From Kuschelorhynchus macadamiae (Eukaryota; Arthropoda; Insecta; Coleoptera; Curculionidae): a DNA stretch of 64,000 bases. Below, in pieces: positions 11,473 through 21,093 of the stretch. The first letter of the stretch is position 1, and the number at the start of each line of letters is the position of its first letter. The notes beneath the pieces are model-generated. The model was given only the letters and a program-made list of their open reading frames with translations, was not told the origin of the DNA and ran no database searches. The position numbers and the translations under genes are program-made. Location of the stretch: contig JAUTXW010002103.1 in NCBI GenBank assembly GCA_030620095.1, positions 930,001 through 994,000 of the forward strand, read 5' to 3'.

Positions 11473-12176
11473 TTTCCTTGGTTACTGTAGTTCTTATACG
11501 ACAGTTGATTTTTGCTGAAAGGCTTGTTACATAATAATTTATTACTGTTTTGTTCTTGTGTTACATAAATCTAGGTAGGTGGTACTTTTTTGGTGCGAAA
11601 TTATCAATACATATTTTGATAAATAGATTTAATTACATATTTATTTTGATTTATTGTTAGGATGTAGATATTGTTAACGACTTTAAATAAAAGGCAGCAT
11701 TGTTTTGCATGGCCTATTGCAAAATTTGGGATGATAATTATAAAAATTAGGATTTTTATAATTATAATTAGACCCATACTATTATATATTTTTGAGAAGC
11801 TTTTAAAAGGACAAATCAATTTCTGGACAAATATACAGGGTGTCCCATTTAAAAAAACACAACTTTGTGTCATATCTAAAAAATAACAACTCAAATGAAA
11901 AATATGACTACGCCACTAGATCCAGCGTAAAAAACTGCATAAGCAGCAATTTTTCCCTTTGCGTCAAGTTAAAGGATAACAGAGATACGAGGGGGGTCCC
12001 AAAATGCAAAATTTTCTATTTCGCCCTGTATCTCATAAACGAAGAAGGCTATGAAAATTTCGTTTACGGCTTCATGAGTTTCACAAAAAATTAGCTCAGG
12101 TTCGTGAAAACGGCAAAGTTCTACCTTTAAAAATAAGCGAGATACTGCTTTTGCAACCAAATCCGGACACTCTGTA

Positions 12177-12309
12177 TAGTTTGTACGTGAGAAGTAACCA
12201 TTTAACACGTATTTATTTAACTATGTATCATAATATACTTATAACTAAAAGCTTAATAATAAATTATAAATTAAGTAATCTATATATTTTAAACACTAAG
12301 CCAGATTTT
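12177..12309. other. Short AT-rich spacer
   Basis: No feature was seen between the TA duplication of the mariner and the next dispersed repeat. Confidence 0.4.
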
Positions 12310-12530
12310 TCAGCAAGTTCGTGAGAGAGTTTTACTGCGCCAATTTATATTTTTTGTACTGCTTTATTGCGTATTTTTTCTATAAAACCAACAGGGTTTT
12401 CTTTAATAACATGTCTGGACGATGTGGTGAATGCGCCCGATATTCTTATAATTCCACTGGAATCGCGCCACATAACGAAGACAGAACAAGGTCTGCCGAG
12501 TCAGCTAGTGGATCCTATATTTATTATGTA
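12310..12530 (+). repeat. Dispersed repeat family with CTGGACGA core, copy 2
   Basis: It begins AGCAAGTTCGTGAGAGAGT, continues through TTCTATAAAACCA, TGTCTGGACGATGTGG and TGAATGCGCC, and ends CAGCTAGTGGATCC followed by TATTTATTATG. This is the same order as the minus-strand copy at 5096-5400 and the plus-strand copy at 54165-54440. Overlapping short frames are not conserved as protein. Confidence 0.65.
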
Positions 12531-12995
12531 CAATGTAAGATGTTTTGTGTCGGTGTTTTTACATTGAACAATGATCCATATCAAATAAACTGTCAAAGCC
12601 GGGTGAGTGACAAAATCTGATAAGGTTTCAAATTCAGCTAAGTAGTCTATACCCGTGATGTATCCATATTTGAGTCCATAAGAGAGGTCAATGTATCCAT
12701 AGTTTAGTTTTCTTTTCATAGGGTGTCAAATTGATTATATTTTTTATTTCTACTGGTAAGACATTTTAAAGCCTTGGAGCTTATATACAAATCTCTTCAC
12801 TCTTTGTCCCACGTTTGGTCACATTTGGGAATTTGAATAAATAAGTAGTTTTTCGCACTATAATTGCCTGGTATCTGCAACCCCGCTTAATTTATATAGT
12901 TGTTTATTTGAACAAGTAAGATTATTTTTATAATATTTTAAAATAATAACTGAATTTCTTAGTTCACAGGTTAGTCAATTTTCCATTAAGTAAAG
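12531..12995. other. Gene-free stretch upstream of the Penelope remnant
   Basis: No gene was recognised. Part of this could belong to a decayed LINE or to the eroded 5' portion of the Penelope element, but no domain was seen. Confidence 0.3.
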
Positions 12996-12999
12996 AACA

Positions 13000-13630
13000 T
13001 TTTAACAATGAAATCGGATTAAAAATATAGCTAAAAGTAATGGATATAATGATAATTTTGTACATAAATTAGTAAATAGACATAAGCATAAGAAAATGTT
13101 AAAAGATGTAACTACTCTTCAAGCACCTGAGGCTCCCAATAAGTTCATAGTAATCCCATATGATCCCAGATATACGAGAGGTCTAGAAAAAGTATTTAAA
13201 AACGTAGGTTTTAGAGTCGCCTACAAAACGGATAACAGTTTGAAAAATCTCCTTAGAAACCCTAAAGACAAATTCGACTTGAGGGAGAAGTGTGGCATCT
13301 ATGAAATTAGCTGTAATAACTGCGATCTAAAATATGTTGGGCAAACTAAACGCTCAATAAACATTCGTTTTAAAGAACACATGGCACATTTAAGTTACGA
13401 AAGAACAGAAAGTCAAGCGTTGCCCAATATGCTTTAGAAAACAATCACTAAATAGGAATAAATAATCTTAAGTTGATTAAAAATATATCTAATAATAGAT
13501 TATTGGATGCATTTTGAGAGTATAGAAATAGTTAAATGTGGCAAGAAAGCACTAAATAAAGAAAGAGGGCCTATTCCCTATAGTCCCCTCTATTGTTGCA
13601 GTGCAGCGGGCGCAACCAAGTGTGACCACA
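13000..13630 (+). pseudogene. Penelope-like element, GIY-YIG end of the ORF
   Basis: This is the C-terminal part of a Penelope-like retroelement polyprotein (reverse transcriptase plus GIY-YIG endonuclease); only the endonuclease end remains. The open segment 13096-13437 contains the linker typical of these proteins (NKFIVIPYDPRYTRGLEKVF, residues about 15-35) and then the GIY-YIG core KCGIYEISCNNCDLKYVGQ with KRSINIRFKEHM, including the cysteines found in Penelope versions. After the stop at 13437 homologous sequence continues with further stops and frame changes to about 13630 (LDAF, then CGKKALNKERGPIPYS). The reverse transcriptase is missing, so the copy is 5'-truncated. The downstream hammerhead and TATA-like box fit a Penelope pseudo-LTR. 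Confidence 0.85.
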
Positions 13631-13635
13631 TTTAC

Positions 13636-13645
13636 CTATAAATAG
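13636..13645 (+). promoter_or_regulatory. TATA-like box in the Penelope pseudo-LTR
   Basis: CTATAAATAG lies about 35-40 bp upstream of the hammerhead. Such an arrangement would start transcripts close to the ribozyme, as expected for Penelope pseudo-LTRs. Promoter function is inferred. Confidence 0.45.
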
Positions 13646-13675
13646 TCTCGGTTAGGATAAGTTACTTTAGTTTAT

Positions 13676-13726
13676 ATCACCTGCTGATGATGCTAACTTG
13701 GTTAGCGAAACGCGCGTCCAGAACGT
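13676..13726 (+). ncRNA. Type I hammerhead ribozyme motif of a Penelope-like element
   Basis: The core is complete in order: stem I strand CTG (13681-13683), CTGATGA (13684-13690), stem II GCTAAC/GTTAGC closed by TTG (13692-13706), GAAA (13707-13710), a minimal stem III C-GCGC-G, then T and the cleavage-site C (GTC ending at 13718), and stem I return CAG (13719-13721). One extra U (13691) lies between CTGATGA and stem II. Hammerheads with very short stem III are known from Penelope-like elements, where they self-cleave the transcript at the pseudo-LTR. The position just after the GIY-YIG remnant matches. Activity is not shown by sequence alone. Confidence 0.8.
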
Positions 13727-13794
13727 AACAAGTTGCGGTGTAGTGTGGTTAGAACTCTTGTATTTTGAACTGAATAGATTGTTTATATATAGTA

Positions 13795-14170
13795 CAAACA
13801 GCAATGAACTCAGCACTGTACCCTGGGGAACAAAATAGCTATTCTTTTTTCACTGTTTACACCATTTATAGAAACTATTTGCTATGGATCCGTTAAATAG
13901 TTTTTTATTAGGTCATGAGTTTTCCCCTTATGTTATACTTTTCAAATTATCTAATAGTTTTTATGACATACCGTATCAAAGGCCTTCGCGAGATCTGCAT
14001 AAACATTTAAAGCTGAGGTTTTTTTTATCACTCACTTCACAGACTAATAAATTCTGAGTAATAATTTGGTAATTTATATTATCTTGATTTTTCCCGAATA
14101 GGATTATTAATATCATTGGATCTTCGTTAAGAGTGTTCTGAACTTTGTAGCAGAAGTTTGAGAAACTAGA
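13795..14170 (-). pseudogene. LINE reverse transcriptase fragment, minus strand
   Basis: On the minus strand the translation gives LNVYADLAKAFDTVCHKNY, the reverse-transcriptase motif around the first catalytic aspartate. It is followed by HDLIKNYLTD and QIVSINGVNSEKR, matching the usual LINE sequence leading to the GVPQGS motif (here degraded to LFPRVQ). Stops and frame changes are frequent. No other ORF2 domain is retained. It abuts the Penelope tail, but the junction is not clear. Confidence 0.6.
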
Positions 14171-14213
14171 CGTATAGGCCAGATGATTAAGATATCTACC
14201 CGGTGAAAAATAC

Positions 14214-15424
14214 CGTTGAACTAAAAATTCAAAAGTCCCCTATCCTGACATTTGCGCGTCATGGTTTTTCTGATCTTGTTCTTCTAGAAGCTATTTCAGA
14301 TGCTTAAATTTCACCTTTTCAGGCCCGTATGTATAAGATATATATTATAGTATGTAGTTTCAAAATGGTCAGTAAAATATTACAGATCGATACTATGCAG
14401 AGGCAAAAAATATATTTTTTACTCACGTATGGGTAAGATTTATCTTTTTGGGTAAAATGTTAAATTTAAATTAAATTTTATATAGATGTGTTTTAGAGGG
14501 CGAATATAAAATATAATAATTAAGTAATGCAACAACTTAAGATGTAGTTTTTATTCTCGTTTGAGAAGATTTAATTTTTGAAGCAAAACCAAAAGATTTG
14601 TTTTCAATATTAAATATGTTATATAATATACAAGGGGTGTAATAATTAAAGCGATTTTTTTTTAAGAATACAAATAAGCCTTTTTTTAAAATGCATCTAC
14701 AGAGTTTTATATTATAATAGCTCTGAGATGAGATTTTGATAACAGGTACTATTTAATCCTTTCTTTCAAACTAACGCGAAATGTTATCTTGACATCAGTT
14801 CGCTGTGTAGCAACCAAATGCATGGCCACCTAATAATATAGGATTTCTTACTTTTCGCAAATTTAAAATACTTGATGATTTCTAGAGTACTAGGGTAATA
14901 TCAAATGTGTAACAGGCAAACAGCGCTTCTTTGCACTTTCTAAAGACTCAAATAGTCACGTTTCGTAGAATATTGTGAACTAAAGTTTGGCACACGAATG
15001 TAATGTAACTGTGGAAACGGTGCAATGATCATTCGCGGTTGGCTACAACTCTGTATATCCATAGAAACGGGCTGCTTTTGACATACCTCCCCCTTTCGTT
15101 GATGTTTTAGATCTATCTGGTGTACTTTAGTTGTTTCAGCTCTGTGCGAAATCGATGAGGAGAGAAATGGCTATCTTTGTACACGATTAGGCACTTGGTG
15201 TCCTTCTAGGGGGCCAAGATCGTGCCGTGACGGCTTAAAAATGTGTTTCAGGCAAATATCATGGGCAAGGCGCCGTTTTGCATTGCTCTGCACCAGGTAT
15301 GAACCGGCACGGGCGTGAAAAGGCAGGATTTGTACTGATCACTTGAAATAGCTTCTGGGAGAACAGGATCAAAGAAACCAGATGCGCATATGTGATGTTA
15401 GGGGACTTTTGATACGTTGTTCAG
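14214..15424. mobile_element. Foldback element with about 117-bp inverted arms
   Basis: The left arm (14214-14330) contains TCAAAAGTCCCCTA, AGAAGCTATTTCA and CACCTTTTCAGGCCCGT. The right arm (15307-15424) is its diverged reverse complement (ACGGGCGTGAAAAGG, TGAAATAGCTTCT, TAGGGGACTTTTGA). The about 1-kb interior has no recognisable coding region. This may be a non-autonomous DNA transposon or foldback element. No target duplication was determined. Confidence 0.5.
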
Positions 15425-16560
15425 CACATTTCATTGAGCATATGTATATTTTGACTAAATCTACTGGACTAGTATGAGAATTGAATATGTAGATAAAGAC
15501 CGATCTCTCTAGATAAATGCATATCAATACTAACAGGCTTATTTAACATTGCAAGAATATTTTCCATCCACCCCAGTCAGGAAACCATGGTGACAAATAG
15601 TACGCTATGGCCAAAGAGTTGACTCCTGGCTTCCGTTGGAAGCAATAATGTTAATATATTGTATTTGATGAGCCCTAAAAAGAGCGAAATCGCGATCGTC
15701 GTTTGACCAAAATGGATCATTGTGTTTGCTGCTCCACAGAATATGTTCCAGACACTTCACATAGTATTATTAGTATCCTTGTTATGACGTTAGTGTACGT
15801 GGAATAAAAATATATTGACAGTAAGTATTACCATCAGCCTAGGCACTTAGTAAGTAGCAACGCCGTCAGGATGAATGGAACTAGATAGTAGTACTTTTAC
15901 CACTTATAGTCACAGAGATCTAGAAAATGTAGGATAAACTAAAGATATAAGGCGTTTCGGCTTTATGTGATAAGACGCAAAAAGTAGGTGGGTTTACTGA
16001 TGCAATTAATAAAATAAGCTGACTACTCAGACTTTAATTTTTGAATCAGGCAAGGTAAAAATTAAAATTAATATTTCATAATTGCAGTTTCAAGATGATT
16101 TCTTATTTCTTCTCTAAGGACTTGTACTTTTAAATACTCTCAAAAGTCCCTATAAAAAGGTTGCACTGTGTAAGTTTTATTTTAATGTATTACTTAATTC
16201 TGGCGTAAAAGTCATTAGTTCTTTAAAAATTCCTTGAAGGTTGGTTTTCATCGTGGCCCCTCAGAGCTAAATCAAAAACACTACACGACAAAACTAATAG
16301 GTGTTTTTAAAATATGGCGGTTTTTCTCGAGTTTATTTATTATGTACAACAACACTTTCGCTATATGCTTCAATAGATTGTGATAAAACATTTACCTTAC
16401 CCAACAATGCATACGTTGCGCATGAATTAATGTGGTCGCGAGATCACTCGGTTTTAAATAACTTATTCATTTCCTTGCTCAGTTACGGTCCCTTCTAGAA
16501 TCAGCGTTATAAAATAACAAACATGAACAATAATACAATAAATTTATAATTTTACACCCC
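15425..16560. other. Gene-free stretch
   Basis: No coding region, RNA gene or transposon end was recognised. Near 16138 a short CTCAAAAGTCCCTATA segment resembles the foldback arm sequence. Confidence 0.35.
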
Positions 16561-17930
16561 ACAGATCCATACATTTTTTTAAAAGTCTCGAAAATCGTGA
16601 AAAAATCACCCTCCCACATTTTAGGTCCCTAGATGTCAAAAAAAAATGTTTTCTCAATCCCGTCGGTCCATGTGTCTGTTCGCCGTACAGCAAGAAAACT
16701 ACTTACTTAACTGGCTTCAAATTTTGGTAAAAAAATAAGATTCATATGGAGATGACCTGGAATCATTGTGATAAAAATCTATTGGAGTTGGAGGAACAAA
16801 ATGGCAGCTTAGTGAAATGTTAAAAAATATATTACTTAAAAACTATTTATCCAAATTTTGCATAAAAATGAAGTATCACGTAGAAATGAACTGTTAAATT
16901 TTCGATAAGAATCCAAGACGGCGAAACAAAATGGCGGCTTGATAAAACATATAAAAAATTACCCTGAAAAAACTATTTAGTAGGTGGATTCCAAATTTTG
17001 TGCAAGAATTAAGTGTGATATGGAGATAAACTTGTAAAATTGTGGTCGAGATGACGGAACAAAATGGCAGTGAAATAAAAGGTCTGTAATCCTGAAAAAA
17101 TCACCGTTTACGTTTTAGGGTCCTTGGATGCCAAAAAAAAAATGTTTTCGCAATTCCGTCGATCTGTATCTGTCAATCAATAGCATAGCTAAAAAATTAC
17201 TTTCCTAATTGACAAATTCTGGTCAAAAATTAAAAGTCATATGGGAATGGGAACATTTTGGTAAGAGTCCAATATGGCGGAACAGAATGGCGCCCAAGTG
17301 AAATGTTAAAAAAAACATTACTAAAAAACTAATTATTCAATGTATAACAAATTTTGCACAAAAATCAAGTGTTACATAGGCATGAACTGGTAACAATTTG
17401 GTATGAATCCAAAATGGCAAAAGGAAATGGCCAATGAGATGAGATAAAAAAAACTGGTAAATTGTGGTACGAATTCAAGATGGCGGAACAAAATGGCGAC
17501 CACATTAACCCCCGTATTCACTAAAAAGAAGAGTTAGACCAAGTCTAGTTGCCATGACACTAGTTCGCCAGTTATGTTTCGCTTATGTCACTGTCAAGTT
17601 AGACCTGGTCTAAATTTAAACCTTTTTAGTCAATACGGGTGTAGAGGTTTAAAAAAGTAAGAAATATCTTATCCAATTACCATTAATTATATGTGATATA
17701 GGAATAAATTGGTACAATTTTGATACGAATTCAGCATGACGGAACAAAATGGCAGTGAAATGATAATTAAACAAAAAACAGTGAAAAAAGCTCCTTTTTA
17801 AATTATGCCCAAAAATCAAGTGTGGCATAGGTAAAACAATGCTACAAATCCAATATGGTGGAACCAAATGGCGTGGGGCGCCCAATAAAAATGTTTGAAA
17901 AGAGAGTATATATTTACGCCTCACTTATGG
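16560..17930 (+). repeat. Second array of ATGGCGG-bearing repeat units
   Basis: This is the same family as at 6.1-8.1 kb. At least eight degenerate ATGGCGG/AAAATGGC cores occur near 16785, 16918, 17050, 17273, 17413, 17480, 17735 and 17853. Repeated blocks such as TCCCGTCGGTCCATGTGTC (near 16657) and TTCCGTCGATCTGT (near 17152) mark long units. A MITE interrupts the array at about 17508-17642. Confidence 0.75.
17508..17642. mobile_element. About 135-bp palindromic MITE
   Basis: It begins ACCCCCGTATTCACTAAAAA and ends CTTTTTAGTCAATACGGGTG, so the ends are inverted repeats of about 20 bp with few mismatches. Inside are two TTAGACC..GGTCTA-type palindromes. It has no coding capacity. It sits inside the ATGGCGG array and is therefore younger than it. 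Confidence 0.7.
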
Positions 17931-18640
17931 CAGATCCATATTAAACGGTCTGAGGTTTCCTCTTCTGTTCTACAATATGTACAAAATGGGCTATTCCTAA
18001 AAAGTGTAAATGTCTGTTAAGTCTACAGTAGCCGGTCATTATACTGACCATATCCTCCGTAGTCTGGCGACTCTTAGACAGTTTTTGCGTTTCACAGATC
18101 TGGAATAATGTCCTACACCCTTTTCCAAACAGCCAAAAAACAAATGATTGTTAACATTATAAGAGAATACGAATTACACAGGAGCTTGGCTATCTGTAAC
18201 GTGAAATAAATGACTACATAAATTCTACCCGAATTCCAAAATTTAAAAACAGATAGTTGGAGAATTTGTCTTTATTAACACCTATTAGGTGTTTTCGCTT
18301 AAACATTGAAACACTGCACTATTTCCTATTTAACCCTGAAAATTTGCAAAAATTTTAAAAACAATAGCTAGAATTCAATTTTTATATTTATATAATTATG
18401 ATATTATTATTAATTAATCTACTAATCAAGTCTAAATTAGAATCTAACAATTTTATGGGTATTTGCGGCAAGACCAAATTAGAAAAATAAAAATAATTGC
18501 CCACAGCTATGCCATTTTTACCCTATATCAAAAATCTGAAACATAAAGAGAATTTTAAGTCATATCCAAATGTAAACAAAAATCTATAGGTTTCTAACAA
18601 AAATGTCAAACACGGGGTAAACAGATATCTCATAAATAAT
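17931..18640. other. Gene-free AT-rich stretch
   Basis: No reading frame with recognisable features and no repeat boundary was seen. Confidence 0.35.
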
Positions 18641-18965
18641 AACAAAATTTTAAAATGATATTTAAGAAAAAAGACGAACAGGAAAAGTGTGATGATTTTA
18701 GCTTGTCTACATCTTACTTTCTTATTTTTTTAAATATTAAAATGATCTAAATACAAACTGTATGGCTAGTTACCAAGTTTTATATAACATTAAGAAAATT
18801 GTCGTGATTGTCAAAGATACAAAAATATAACTCGCAATTTATTTAACGCATTTATCTGCAAAAATGGAGAAATTCACCATAAGAAATAAGTGTGAAGGGA
18901 ATAAGAGAATCTTGGTCTATTTAGAATCAGGAGAAATCTGGTCTGTTTAGATTCAGGAAAAATCA
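18640..18965 (+). repeat. Dispersed repeat related to 27950-28470
   Basis: It contains CAAACTGTATGGCTAGTTAC followed by CAAGTTTTATATAAC, then TGTCAAAGATACAAAAATAT and AAAAATGGAGAAATTCACC. The same blocks, diverged, recur at about 27970-28060 in direct orientation, with AAAATGGAGAAA in inverse orientation near 28255. The family is unknown. Confidence 0.5.
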
Positions 18966-19143
18966 TCAAAAGTGAAATTAAAAAAAAAAACAAATTATAT
19001 GATTGATAATTAAATTAACACGTATTTTTAAAAAACAAAAAAAACTTGGTAATTAGTCATACAATTTCTTTTTTGGACCATTTTGAGGTCCTCAAAAATA
19101 TGAAAGTAGATTAAAATGTGGACAAGTTAAAATGACCACCCTG

Positions 19144-20450
19144 TACAGGGTGTCCCAAAATCAATGGAAAACCAAAAGTGCAAATCAAAATATGGATAGA
19201 GGGTATTAAATAAATGTCACCAAGGTATATTTTGAATGTAAAAAACATTTTTGTAGTTTGCACATTTGAAAAGCTCTTATTTTTTTGAGTAAAGAACTTT
19301 TGTATGAACAAAAAAATGTATCTACTCTCTTTATATAAAAATTACAAGACAAAATTTTCTAAAATATACAAATATTTGTTGTTAATTTTTGCAGGTTATC
19401 AAAGAAATCCCTCAAGAGATGTTTTGTTATATCTTCAAAGATATCCAGGGCGTCATATTCCCGATAAAAAAAAATATTTGTAAGACTGGAAAGAACCTTG
19501 TGACAAAACCAAGAAGCGCTTTCTTCCCGAAAAGGAAAATAAATCAGACAAAGGGTTTGTGATGATCAATAGCTGCAGTTTTATAGTATTTGCTTGTAAC
19601 GAATTTTTAAATCAAACATTCATCAACCTTGTAAGCTGCATAGTTTAGAATTTCTGACGCAAAGACGTTTGGAGCTAATACAGCAAATTTTTTTCATGTT
19701 TGGACGTACCACGAAGACATGAGCCTTTAAAATAAAGCACCTTTAAATTAAACCGTAGTTGTTTTCTTTTTAGTGACTATATTACAGTCGGGGGTTTCGT
19801 CGACGTTCTCCAAATACCGAAAAATACATTTGTACTTCACGGTACTTTTATAGAGAACGCGGTAGTACTATCACGACCGTTATTGTATCACTACAACTAC
19901 TACCTATTGTTAGCAGCCTGTCTCAAGACACAGCACGGTGTTCCCAGTGTGGTCACCCATCCAAGTACAAGACGCGCGTGGCGATGCTTGACTTTGATTA
20001 TCGCCAAGATCGGACCAACGCAAGTTACTGCCGGACTGAGGAAAGCAGATTTGTAAGCAACGGTAAACTATCGTAAAAATTAACATCACTGAAGTACAAA
20101 ATATGCACTTCCCGAAATTCAAAATCAAAGGCATTTTTGGTATAAATGTCTGGTGTAGCATAATCGTTAAATTGCGCCTTCCTTTTATCTCCCATGTGCT
20201 ACATGAAATAAGGTATCTACAATTCTTACAGATCTTCCAGGACTGATTGAAAACGTTCCATTGCAACTACAAACGGCAATGTGGTTGCAGCATAATGGCG
20301 CTCCCTCACATAGAGTCGTAAAAGAATACTTAGATAAAACCTATGCAGAAAGATTGACAGGAATTCGAGGTCCTAGTTAGTGTCCCTAGAAATCGCTCGA
20401 TTTAACTCAGCTTGGTTCTTTTATTAGAAATTAAGTTAGTTATTGCTTTT
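19144..20450 (+). pseudogene. mariner-type (DUF4817) transposase remnant with left terminus
   Basis: A terminus TACAGGGTGTCCCAAAATC starts at 19144. Downstream, about 19395-19480 translates to QRNPSRDVLLYLQRYPGRHI, which resembles the DUF4817 helix-turn-helix of insect mariner transposases. Around 20235-20400 is LPGLIENVPLQLQTAMWLQH and NGAPSHRVVKEYLDKTYAER, the region of the second catalytic aspartate, here Asn (QHNGAPSH). A degraded third-aspartate block follows to about 20450. Most of the middle is lost or replaced by a 5S-derived insertion. The right end is probably displaced by later insertions and may be the matching inverted sequence at 24519-24613. Confidence 0.65.
19925..20020 (-). 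repeat. 5S rRNA-derived sequence (SINE3-like or 5S pseudogene)
   Basis: On the minus strand the sequence runs GTCCGATC, a diverged middle containing AAGCATCGCC and ACGCGCG, then GTACTTGGATGGGTGACC and TGGGAACACCGTG. These match the order and spacing of eukaryotic 5S rRNA from its centre to near its 3' end, including the internal control region. Divergence in the middle and the lack of a clean 5' end argue against a functional gene. It could be the head of a 5S-derived SINE or a 5S retropseudogene. Confidence 0.7.
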
Positions 20451-20673
20451 TTTCCTTACTTAGTTATCAAATATTATTGGACAACACATTTTTAATTGTT
20501 TGTTAGCCGTGTGTAATCATTTTTAAAAATTGCAAAGATCCTAAAGAAGAATAAAAGTTTCTGACATTTGTTCAGTTTCATTAACTGTCACAACGGCACT
20601 TCATTTCCATGGTTTCCATAGACTACTCGATTCTCGGGTAACCAAATTTTCCTACATATTTTTGTATATTTTC

Positions 20674-20822
20674 AGCCGGTTGCACTAAACTTAATTGCTA
20701 TTTAGAATATTTAACCGAACTTTCGGATTTGACAAGCTGCTTATAGAATTCTAGGAACTCGCTGTCAAATTTGACATTCGGTTAAACATTCCAAACTTTA
20801 ATTGAGATTTCTGCAACCGGCC
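20674..20822. mobile_element. 149-bp palindromic MITE, copy 2
   Basis: It begins AGCCGGTTGCA and ends TGCAACCGGCC, with the same length and inner stem (TTTGACAAGCT / CTGTCAAA) as the copy at 5973-6121. Its last bases CGGCC form the left target duplication of the Transib element that follows, so the MITE was already present when Transib arrived. Confidence 0.75.
20818..20822. other. Left 5-bp target duplication of Transib (CGGCC)
   Basis: CGGCC at 20818-20822 matches CGGCC at 24473-24477. Five-base GC-rich duplications are the known hallmark of Transib insertion. Confidence 0.85.
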
Positions 20823-21093
20823 CACACTGGGGTGTTAACGATATAAAGCTGATCGAAAATCAAAAAATCAAGTGTGCGCTGGATTTTAAAAAAACTCATA
20901 AATAACAAGTCGAAACAGCATTTGTTTATTCTGCGTTGTCAAGCATTTGATTATCTAGATTATTTGGTTGTGATGTCATGTCAAATATACGACTTAGTGT
21001 AAGTCTAAAATTAATTATATATTTTTATCAGTAAATACATTATTTATACTCGATACTGTGTCCCTTTTCCATACAAACTGGGTCCGATTTAGG

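Larger units (their letters stand above)
9768..12176 (+). mobile_element. Full-length DD41D Tc1/mariner element with long inverted repeats
   Basis: The element begins TACAGGGTGTCCGG and ends with the near-complement CCGGACACTCTGTA, each flanked by TA (9766-9767 and 12177-12178), the Tc1/mariner target duplication. The inverted repeats extend about 440-480 bp on each side (roughly 9768-10240 and 11690-12176) with only scattered differences. The right arm carries an extra segment of about 26 bp near 11980-12005. Between the arms lies one intron-containing transposase gene with all catalytic residues. Completeness and arm similarity suggest a relatively recent insertion. Confidence 0.9.

Noticed and set aside
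11604..12208. Four overlapping reading frames on both strands
   Set aside because: They lie in the right inverted repeat of the mariner and have no motifs; they are by-products of the repeat.
19910..20266. 118-codon minus-strand frame
   Set aside because: It runs across the 5S-derived segment and out of frame with the mariner remnant on the other strand.
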